A stretch of DNA of 64,000 nt from Oopsacas minuta (Eukaryota > Porifera > Hexactinellida > Lyssacinosida > Leucopsacidae): the NCBI GenBank assembly GCA_024704765.1, contig JAKMXF010000347.1, positions 62,001-126,000 of the forward strand, in the 5' to 3' direction. Below are positions 1-12,000 of the stretch, in pieces. The notes below the pieces were generated by a model. That model was not told where the DNA came from. It saw only the letters and a program-made list of their open reading frames with translations, and did not search any database. A program made the position numbers and the translations under genes. Each line of letters starts with the position of its first letter. Positions within the stretch are counted from its first letter, which is position 1.

Positions 1-3000
1 GCTTTGGAAAAAGTTTTAGAAAAGAAATTTATTAAAGTGATTTCAGAAATGGAGAAGAATGTCGATAAGAGATTGAAATATTTAGAACTAGTTTTATTAG
101 AAGAGATAATCACATTATGTTCCCATAAGAAGGAAAGAACAGCTGGAGAGGAATTAGCTGAGAAATATGTGTGTGAGATTAAGCAGTGGCAACCTTTAAT
201 GGAGAGAGGATTGAGTATTAATCCAACTGATGAATTCGGTGATGAGCTCCAATTGACTATAAGGTAGTTGTATACATAATTAACCAGATTAGATGAATCT
301 GTATACATTTTATGTCTGTCTATTATTCCATGTATTAGGAGCGGAGCAAACTAAACACTATTACTTTAAGTTTAGCAATAAGCACGTTTTGTTGAATTTA
401 TTTTCGAACCTTTTGGTCTCAAAAATAGACATTCCTCGAAACACAATATACATATCATCAAGATGAAATCTTCGAACGGTCTAATTGGTTCCACGCCGAG
501 GGCGAATTAACAATATTAGCCATATTTCTCATCTTTTCTTTACAAAACCTGCATCTTATTGTTGGCAATCTGAACGCTAAACATAAACAATTTGGTTATG
601 TGCTCACCTCAGAGTGCCAACAATTGATTATTCTATTCTTTAGAAATAAATGGAATCGCATCCTGGCAGTTCAATTATTCATTTCTCACTGTACTCTCAA
701 AGTTGGATTCAATGTAACAGAATCTAGTATTAACAGATTATTTATGGTACTGTCATATAGCTGTAATAGATTTTTGAGGATACATTATTGTTCGATAATT
801 ATTTCTGTAATCTTTACTAGATCCTTGAAGAATGTCCAGATTTCACTTCAGCAAAAGTCATTAACAGTGTAATTAAGATTTTATCAAATTGTTTGAAGAA
901 AATGAGCAAAGCAATAGGGTAAGAATATTTGGATTATTATTCTATTCTCTGTTTACAAAATAATATTGAAATATCTTCACAACAGAGCTCCTGCACTCAA
1001 CAGACAAAGGTTCAAAGAGCAAGCCACTAGATTCTTCATTTGTATTCTAACCGATCTAACATTCAAATATTTAAAGATTGGAGATAGAAATGAAGATCTG
1101 ATATGTCTGTTAATGGGGTTTGTGACTTTAGACGAGGAGAGTATCAGTCAACTGGTTTCTGACCAAGAAAATATGAATATTTTTAAAAAAGATGGACTTG
1201 ATCCTTCTCCAGCTTTCAGAACTTTATTATTACAGCTATTAATCAGACATAGGTACGTATATACATTTCCTATATTGCAACTAGTGTTATACTTATTTGA
1301 AACTCAAAAATTGCACTAGTACCTATATAGAATGAATTATATAGGCGCAATGAGAGTCATTTTGATTGTGCACCGCGCCGTCGGCTCACCTTGATATTCG
1401 TGCGCCCACCCAGATTCTGCTCCACCATGATTAAAAAGTATATGGCGGGTGGACACGAGGTTATCTCCGCCCACCCTGACTCGGGAGCCTAGTTGTGCCA
1501 CTGACTTAAATTGCTCACTCGAAAATGTATATTTCTGTTCTCTGATTTATAACACTATTTTACTATCTTTAGGCCAGATGTATTTAGAGAAAATATTTCT
1601 GCATATTTGAGGAATACTGTATATAAATATCAGAATCATTTGATGCAGAAAGACTTGTATCTATTGATAGTTCAATCTATTGAGGTATCTTGAATTACTT
1701 ACATGTATATCTTCATTTGGAGAATTATCAATTCTACTCTCTTCTAAATAATAGCGCGCTTAGCTTGTTTGCGCTGCGTGGCTTGTGAACACTTGTATTT
1801 CTATGGAACTCGGCACTTTGTGCCTCCAATATTTATTAACAACAAATATTTAAATATCCACCTGCGCTTGCTAGGTCGCTGCAAGAAGGAATATACACAG
1901 TATTTTTTGGAAATTATAATTTTATTATCCATGATCCATCCGAATTCCATTTGATGGCATTTTGTGGTAATCCTGGAGCTGCTACGTGACTTTAGGTTAG
2001 GAATCTGGGCCATTTATGCCTCAGGCATTTAGAAATTCTAAAATATTTCGAAATTTCGACAATTTGGAATTTTGTACAATCATGATGACGTAATAATCCC
2101 ATAATTAATTTGCTTTTGGTCAAAATCATGATGTCAGGACAGTTAACCCATTGAGTGGTACCTGTGATTCAAATTTCTAACTTCTATAAAGTATATTGGC
2201 AGAGCTGTGGCAATTAATGTGATTTCTCGTCGAAGACTCGAATTTGTCCGAGCCAGGCCAAATACCACTGCATGCCAAAGACTGACCTCGAGGTTTTCCA
2301 GTTTCTTCAATCAATTCTGTATATACAAACATATATATACACATAGATTAATTGCGTTTTAATAATATAGACAAATGTAATTCGCTTGCTAGGTCGCTTT
2401 GCGACAGCTTAGTTTTACAAGTTAGATTAAGGATTAAACAGCTAAATTTTTTATTGCTATTTGTCGCTACGCGACCAGATATAATCGAACCTTACTTGGC
2501 ACTACGTGCCTCGAATAAAGAAATAACAAAATTTTTATAATACTATTATCAATGGTCCGTCCGAATTATTTTAATGACCTTCTGTGGTGATACCAGAGCC
2601 GGTAAGTCGCCTTTGGCAAGTAAACTTGGCACTTCGTGCCTTGGGGATTGAGAAATTCTCAAAAATTTTGAAATTTGGAATAGTTGTATCTTTTATACAT
2701 TTATGATGACGTAATCATTCAATAATGACTCAGCATTTAGTCAAAGTCATGATATCAGGACATTTCAGAAATTCATACCTATGACGAAATTATGACGTAA
2801 TTGTCACCTTTTTGGATTACCGAAAAATCACCCTAATGGACACTGCTCAGCCAATATACACGATAGAGATTTGAAATTTGAATCGCAGATAGTCAGCTAG
2901 ACCCAAAATACCCGTGTATGTAAAAAAGACGTTCTAGGAATTTTCCAGTTTCTTTAATCAATTCTGGACATAAAAGCATATATATATATATATATAGGAC

Positions 3001-6000
3001 ATTAGTCGATCACCAAATTTATGATCGGAGATCATGATTCCGATCCTTGTACCAAAAAGGATCGCGATCACAATCACGATCATTTTCCGATTACTGTGGC
3101 AGTCTGTCCGTCCGGAGTGGCCATGCGAATCTACCTGTCCGATTGCCATGAAAATTAGTGCATACATTTTTAGATACATTTTGGGGTATAGATTCATAAA
3201 TTTTCAAATTCTTCTGCTTAAAAACTAAAATTTTCGGGAAAATGATCGCGATCTTACACTCGATCACTGTTTATAAATGATCGGCGATCATCCTCCGATC
3301 GTGATCGAACGATACTAATGCCCTATGTATATGCACACACATACAGATTACAGTGGAGTCTCCCAAAACAGAAATTTCATATAAGGAACTTGAAGATGCG
3401 AATTCTGATTCAACGTATGTACTTTGTTACCCCATTGTATCCGTTGAAAGCAAGTCTCTACCAATATATATGTTTTGAGACTTTGAAATCATGAGCCATT
3501 AAAAGTAATAGACAAATTAGTCCATAACTGTTACATTGGCATTTGTATTGCATGATGAGATAGGCTTCAGGGGGTTATTGTGGGATTTTAGTAACCATAA
3601 TATAGGTTGATCATTTTTGGATGTATGTACTTATCAATAATCTATATTATTAAATCTCAATTGTTGTTTGTCCGTTGTCAAGGTAAGGATTTATGGTATG
3701 CAATTTTGAAATTGTTGCATAACTAGGTATTTATCAGGTTTATCAAGGAAGTAAATAGAATTCAATAAAACTTCACTAAATATATCAAACATGCTGAATC
3801 CGATTTTCACACTTTTGGATTAATCATATGTAAATTTATTGTTTTTATGAATATAAAGTAAACAAATTATCCAAATCTCAAAATATACGTACAGCCTTGC
3901 TCTAAACGGCTACACATGTACAATTTTTATTCAATAATTTATATGCCCTATACGTATATTTGTGAATTACATTGTTCTAAATATATCTATATTATAATAC
4001 TCAAAGGGGCAGCAATTTGGAGAATAATGGATACCACGAGGGACAATGAGCCGAGTTCATCGCGAAGTGAGAGCCAAAGGCTCGTCGTAATACGTCTTAA
4101 ATAAAGACGTTTTAAACAACTTAACTTTGAGTAAATTTATACTTCATTTTCTAAATTATTTCATTTAGGATTCTCTTCATCAAAGATTCAGACAAGATTC
4201 CCCTCCAAATCAACTCAAAAGTTTTCATTCTATATTTAACAATATAACCATCCGTTACCTTGCTGATACGCAGCTATCTTATGAATTGTTGGAAAAGATA
4301 GCTACCCTGAGGTTTATCTGTTTGCACATATCTAGGTGGATTATTGAATGTTTTGATCTTCTAAACACGCATCCAGACACACCTCACGACATCTTCAGAG
4401 ATGAACAGAGATTAATTACAATCTTCCAAGACATCTGTCTAATGGATGGCTTTGAAGATCTCCATACTCTTCTTTTGAAGAACATTTACCATCAGCTAGG
4501 AAGTGATACACTAAATATTCTTACTAAAAATCCTGCTTGCTCATGGGTTGTACCAAATCGTGTGAGGGAGAAGATTGCTGAGGTATTTATTTTACTATTT
4601 TCATATCTTGTAATACGAATTTTAGATGTTTTATGCAAGGTTTTACAAATTTCGATATCTATACTATATATTGGTAATATGATATGATCGATATCGATAA
4701 ATATCGCAAAAAATTTTTCTAAAGATCGAAATATCCGGAATTTTCAGATATTTCGATATTTCTCAACATTGTTCTCCTGATTTTGTGTCATCCCTGATTT
4801 TGTGTCATCCCGGATTGTGGAATTGGGAATTTGAAGCAAGCTACAACTGTTGGGTTGGGTGTGTTTTTTCGAATTCCTGAATAACGTTTTGGTGGTGGTG
4901 GCAATAATAGCCTCACCCATTTATTTTAAGGTATAAATGTTATGGGAGATGTTGGCGATTTACAAAATATGGCTTCAATTTTGCATTAGTATGGTTTAAT
5001 ACCGACTGGATGGCTTCTTCAAATTTATATCGTAGACACTCTTTGTTAATCAATTGCCCTCGAAACGTTCATTTGAACAAATTGTTACTGTTACGATGAA
5101 TGAGAACTAAGAAGATATGAATATTCAAATGAGACTCAATTTTTGGGGTGCTGCATTTGTCAAGCAAAATTCCTTGGATTTATCAGAATCTTTGCAGTAT
5201 ATATTTGTCAGACAGATATTTGCATTTGTCCGAATTCTCTCAGAGAAATGCATTTACAAACATCTGTTGCATATGTTGGCAAAGATTTTTACCAACAATC
5301 AGAAGTTAGTCAAACATCCGGATTTGATACATGTGACTGATAAATCCAAGTAATCTTACCTGCCAAATACACCGCCCAAAATTGAGTTCACTATCTCGTG
5401 TCTCATTTGAATATTCTTCAAATTGTATTTTCTCACTTCTCATTATCGGTAATGGTAACAATTTTTACCAATGAACGTTTTAGGGTAAAATGATAACAAA
5501 GAGTGTCGGGTCTGCGGTATAAGTTTGCAGAAGCCATATTGTTCATATTAAAACCATAATAATGCAAAATTGCCATATTTTGTACATCGCGAACATCTCC
5601 AATAACTAATATAGTAATACATTATATTTAAGAAAATATCCTATTCCATTAATTAAGCTAATTTCCTGATTATATTTATTTGCTGGGTTGTTTACTTGTT
5701 ATTTTAATTTAGTTACCCGCGATCATACCTGATTACTTCATAATATATGGAGAAGTTTATGTGAGAATTACAAGTGCAGTAGAACTAGTCAATTTGTTAC
5801 AGAAGAAAGACGCCCTGTTGCAATTCATCAATTCAGAAACTGTAAGTAATATTGTAATGATACAGTGGAACCTGCGTAAACCGACACTCGTTGGGACATG
5901 AAAATTAGGTTAGTTTGGAATTGCCAGATTATGAAGGTGAAATTTCACTGTGCCAACTATAGATTAATATAGTGGCCCAGTATTGAAATGGTTGCCTATA

Positions 6001-9000
6001 TTATTTTTTCTATTTTTCTCCGTAAGCACCCTGCAGCCAAAACTGGATAGAATTATGGTGATATATGGTGTGAGAACTATTGAAGATATTCGTTGGATGT
6101 GCTTCTCCCCTTTGCTAATCAATCGAAACCAAGTGCCACTATTTCACACTGGTCAAACTTTTGTCTGGCCTCTAGCAAAAAATTATGAAAGGAAAGGTGC
6201 CAAAAATTTCACACATTTCGAAAGAGAGAAAAATTCTACACCTTCGGACTCTTCAAGAATTTTTATATTAGTTATAGTTTTTTGATGAAAGTAAATGAAA
6301 AATATTTATTTTTTAGCACTATGTCATCGGTAATAATTCTATTGTTCTTAGATGTTGAATATTTATTAGCTAAACAATAGGTACTTCTAGTGGTGTATAT
6401 ACTACGGGCGTTCAATAAGTAGTCGTTATTCCAAATTTTGTAAGTCGGAATATTTCGACCCAGATCAAACTGAATTTTCTAATAACAATCCATCCATTGT
6501 GAATTCAATAATGCAAAGCGTTTTTGATTCAGACGTCTCGTTCTAATATTGTACTTATTTACATTTGACAGTTTATTATAGTAACATTTTAATGGCTTCA
6601 AAAAGTACAGATTTCATAATTGAGCAGAGAGCATATGTGAAGATCAGAACACTGCTCAAAGTTTCACCAACAGATGTCCACAAAGATTTAGAGGAAGTTT
6701 ATAAGGATACAGCACTTCCATATTCCACTGTTGTTGATTGGGCTAGACGCTTTCGTGAAGGTAGAGTGTCCATTGAAGATGGGGCAAGGATAGGGAGACC
6801 AGTTTCCAGCGCCAGTGACAAAAATATCCTTGAGGTATCCGCGTTACTTGAAGAAGACCCTCATACCACGCTTGTGGAGATAGCTGATGCGGTTGGGATC
6901 TCAACGGGAACTGCTCAAGCTATTGTACATGATAATATGAAATTCCGAAAGATATGTGATCGATGGGTACCGCATTTACTAACTCAGGCCCAGAAAGCAA
7001 AGAGGGTCCAATGAGCTTCTAAATTGCTCTCTGAGTTTGATCGAGCTGACTCCAGAAGGTTATTTGAGATAGTAACAGGTGACGAAACTTGGGTACGTTA
7101 TTCTGAGCCTTTATTAAAAGAAGCAAACAAAGTATGGGTGGCAAAAGGACAGGATCCACCAATGATCCCTCGACATGACTTTCGGACCCGAAGGTTATGT
7201 AGTGTATATTATTTGATTTTAATGGTCCAGTGTGTCAGATTTGTGTCTCCAAATACCAAACAATAACAGGCTCCTTCTACACCAATGAGTGTCTAACAGA
7301 GGTTGAAAATTCTACCAAAATCGACGGCCAAGGACTGTAACTCGTGGATTGCGAATATTGCATGATAACGCCCGACCGCACAAGACAAAGTTGGTTAGAG
7401 AAAAGTTAGAAGTTATGAAGATTGTGGAGCTAGATCACCCTCCCTACTCGCCAGATCTAACTCCCTGTGACTTTTGGTTGTTTCCAAAGCTAAAGAAACA
7501 TCTATCAGGCAGGAAATTCGAGAGTCGAGCTCAGATAGGATCGGCGATTTCCAGTATATGAAAGGTGTACCAACCGAAGACTACAAAAAAGTATTTTTCG
7601 ATTGGATAAAAAGGCTGAAATTGGTTTTACAGCACCAAGGGGAATACTTTGAGAAACTCCATCACTGACTATACATTATGCTAGAAAAATTTAGAATTAC
7701 AATGTGATAACGACTACTTATTGAACGCCCGTAGTAATATGCATTCATTGAATATCTAAATTTAACGGTAGCTTTAATTATTTCTATTATATTTATGAAT
7801 ATAATATTTTTCATATTAACTATGGATAATTTAAAAGACATGGATTTGCCCGATTATATAACCTTTGAATAATCGTAGAAGATTGTCCTAAACAGCAAAA
7901 GGGGTAATTCAATACGCTGATTCCGAATTTGACACTCTTGACCGATCAAATCTTCCCCAGTATTCCCTTCTATTAATATTATTTAGTCAACTGATAATTA
8001 TTGCAAACATTTTGAACATTTTATGTCCTAGATAATCATAGTATATTGTAAATATATTTTTTGATGGATTTGAAATACTCGCTCCGCTCGGAAAAAATAC
8101 AAAATTCCAACCTGTGCCGACAGCTTAGACTATTAATTAAATGTTTGAAAAGTGGCACTTAATTGGAGGCACTATGTGTAATGAGATTAAAACTAACCTC
8201 TCATGGTGCCTCCAATTACTATTTCAGATCAGAAACACTGCCGGATTATAGAGGTGTCGCTTTATGTAGGTACAATTAATGTCTGAACTATATTATGCTA
8301 TTTGTGTTTATTTTGTAGCCCGAAGCTAATATTACTGAATGTCTCGTATACTCAATGTTCCAGGAAGTTATCAAATTCTTCTTAATCCAACAAAATGATC
8401 AAGCTCAAACGCTTTTTGAGGTAACTGAATTATTTATCTAAGGATATAAAAATTACTAAACAAGATACTCTGGTTATACACATCTTGATCCAGCAAATAC
8501 TAACATTTAACTGATGATAATATTATATTTATAGAAATTCCTGACTCTAAAAGACTTTATGAATTCTGACCTGAAGGAAATCAACCCAGAACTAAACAAT
8601 TTAGTTATTCAGATAACAACTAACAACTTTGGAGATGGAAATCTACCTAATCTTAAACTTACAGATACTTCCAGTAATCATGAATTATTCCTAATCAGAC
8701 TAATATACCATGCAGCTGTTATGCTATCTTGTAAGAAATATCACAAGCTGTTCCTACCTATTGCTTTGATATACGAGAACCCTCAGACTCTACAGGACAG
8801 ATTATTTCCTACTATGATGGATGATCAGTTCAATTCCGCAAAAGCTGCAATTGGAGAATCAGGAAATTGGTATCAATGTCCTAACGGTCATCCTTACTTC
8901 ATTGGATATGTAAGATATAGATATTTTATATTTCTACAAAACCACAATCACCTTTAGTTTAGTGTCTAATGCAAGCTCATCGCCGGTTACTAGATCATGA

Positions 9001-12000
9001 TTTTGACTTTAGTCGAGAATTACGATTATGTAATTAATAATAGGGATGCCCTCTCCTTGTAACGCTACAAGGGGAGGGTTGGTATGCGAAGTATGACAGT
9101 CCAGTTCTTTTTGTATTTCAAACAGTTTGAGGACGGGGGTACATTACACTGTAGGGATCATCCATGCGGCCATATATGGACTTTAGGGGAACCAAATATG
9201 GCATGACAGGCCCACTTCTCACCATACTCACTGTACTAACCAATCTAAGTTGAGTCGTTCTAAACTTGATCAGCCGGACTGTCTCTTACGGCCATGTTTT
9301 TGGGAATTGCTCCTTTATATTAAACTCAGGTGCTTTTTGTGTAATAATCAGGGTGTATTCCTAAGTATAAAAGTAAGGGAACACTACAAACACTACCCCT
9401 TCCACTAAATTAGCGTCTCTTATGTGGTATAATCTACTCCTTTTGATGTTCTAGTTTTCCAGACTTGTCTACATTAACATCTATGAAATACAAGATATTT
9501 ACACTAAATGTGGAAAATTCAAAGTAGAAAAGTGGATGCCATCATATTTAATACTTTTTAGTTGACGCAAGCATTGCCACATGTAATCGATACTTACAGA
9601 AAAATATATTACTTGGGAATAAAATGTGACTATAATGTTGAACTCTAATTTCTAAACTGAATAATATAGTTAAATAATCCAAATATTCCATAAAGTAGCC
9701 TTCGCGTTCCTCTTCGTTCCCCCTGGAATTTAAAGTAAAGCAACTGCGTTCCCCCAATACACCCTGGTAAATAATCCTATACGTATTTCATTAGTGCGGA
9801 GAAGCTCAAGAAGAATTTACTTGTGCAGATTGTGGAAGAAGAGTTGGGGGAAATGATTATGTATTAGTAGCTCAGAATGTGTTGCTTGAGAAAGCTAAAG
9901 ACGAAACAAGAACAGGATACTTATTAGGAAACGCTAATGATGCTAGGAATGTATCAAGTGGGGAAAGGTTGTTAATTTACTATATTTCACAAGAAAATTT
10001 GTACTGTCAACTTCATAGCTCTACAATTTACAGTCAGACTCATAGTTACTTATGCAAAATCTGTACCCAACGGGACCAAAATATTTAGTGCATAACATAG
10101 CGGCATTATATTGAATTATTTAATACGAATCCCATGAGAAATAATTATAATTTATAACGATAACAGACTATTGACTTTATAATTATACGTATTATGGAGC
10201 ATGTAATTATATAAATATGTGTATATACATATAGGGAACTATCTCCTGCTTCAGTTAGGATTATTCGTATACTAATGGACATCTCCTTCATCTGGTCATC
10301 TTGTTCCAAACATCCTACAGACAGGAGTCCATTACTTCCTTCTCTCATAAAAGGAGGACTAGATGATCCTAGAGATCTTCCTAACTTCTTCTATCTACAT
10401 CTAGAGAGAGAGATTGAATATTTAACCAGACTGACAGGAAAGAACTTTGAGGAAGTTATCTTCTTTATCCATCTGATCATAAAATCTGTCATGGAAACAG
10501 TAGGAGAGCCATGTGAGTGGTTTAACAGTTCGTAGTATATTTGTAGTTATTATTCGATTATATTACAGGTGGAATTCCTACTGATTTAACACAGCGTGAA
10601 TTGAGAGAGCAGTGGGAGAGAGAATTTGATAAGAAATTCATTCAAACTATACTCAACTCTCTAAACACAGATGTACAAAGACAGATGGAACAGGTGCTGA
10701 GTGAAAAGGGGATAGCTAACAATCCTTTACTCAGGTTAATACAGAGATTAGTATATTAGTTGAATTATCTATGAATTGTCCTAAATCTTTAGAATGGTAT
10801 ACGAGAGAGATGAATCAGAACCAAACAACCCGTTACCTCATCTATGGCGTTACAGAACTATCGTGAGTCTGGAGCATTTCTCTCAGAGCTTCAGTACAGC
10901 TAATTTAAATGCCAAAAACAAGTGTCCGTTAGTAGACAAGTTCCTGAAAGAAGAAAACAAATTATTTGTGACTCGTTACTTACCAGACATTGTACAGCTA
11001 CAGAGACGAGTAGGAGATAAGTTCCTACACAGATTGGATAGGAGAGAAGCTGCTAATACTTCTATTAAAGATTTCTTAAATAGAATGAAAACTGGTAAAC
11101 ATGGGTCCAACTGAATGGTGGAAAACATGGAAAAGTGATGGGGAATGAATGAATGATGCATTTATACGAAAATTCAGAAATTCCACCATTTTCCACAATT
11201 CAGTCAGACCCTTAAATATAATGTCTATATTTACATAATTTAATTGATTCTGTGTTAATTTCGGCAATTAAATCTCATTTTAGAGAACAAACATGAATCA
11301 GAAGAATTAGCTAGTTTAGTGGAGAGTCTTGCTACAGCATGGAGTATGATTGGAGAAGATGTGAAGAAGAATGGACGTCTCACATTTGACGAAGCTCTAG
11401 AACAACAAGAAATAACTCCTGCTAAATCTCTAGCTTACCTGCTCCCTTCCTCAACAGGAAAGGGAGTGCTGATCACCTCACTCACTGACTATCTAGTGCT
11501 GATACACAACTCATTTGTACACGTCTACAGAGACAGAGTGAAGGGGTATGTATCATTCTATTAAATGATATGTCTACAGACATGTCTCATATTATTCTCA
11601 TTGTATTAGGTCTCGTAGTAACAAGATACCACTCCGTGAATTGAATATAAGTCATGTGATTGTTTACGAGGAAGACTTGCAGCCTCTACTACTGTCACAT
11701 GCTCATTACTCACTAGCTCTCGGACAAGGAAGTCAAGTGACTTATGATTTTGAGGGAGTAGAACAGCAATTAATGGAACAATTCATTCAGAACAAACCTC
11801 TTATTCAAGCAGAACATCTCCGCTTTGAATATATTCGTGAGGCTTACAACCTGGGTGTGTTTGAGCAGGTGCGACACAAAGTTCAACAGGTCAGTGTATT
11901 TTATAATATGACTTAGTTCTATATTGTGTTTGTTCGAAAACTATTTGCAATTCCATAAATCTAGCACTAATCCCATTGATTACACTTTGTAATTGTATTT

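Noticed and set aside
3355-3419. Candidate RNF213 exon (ITVESPKTEISYKELEDANS) with acceptor and donor-like ends
   Set aside because: Adding it breaks the reading frame of the following exon, whereas 1684 joins 4169 in phase without it; its first 21 bp match the end of the MITE at 14222, so it is a transposon fragment.
5117-5353. Overlapping plus-strand ORFs in RNF213 intron 5
   Set aside because: They lie within the foldback element and have no protein-like pattern.
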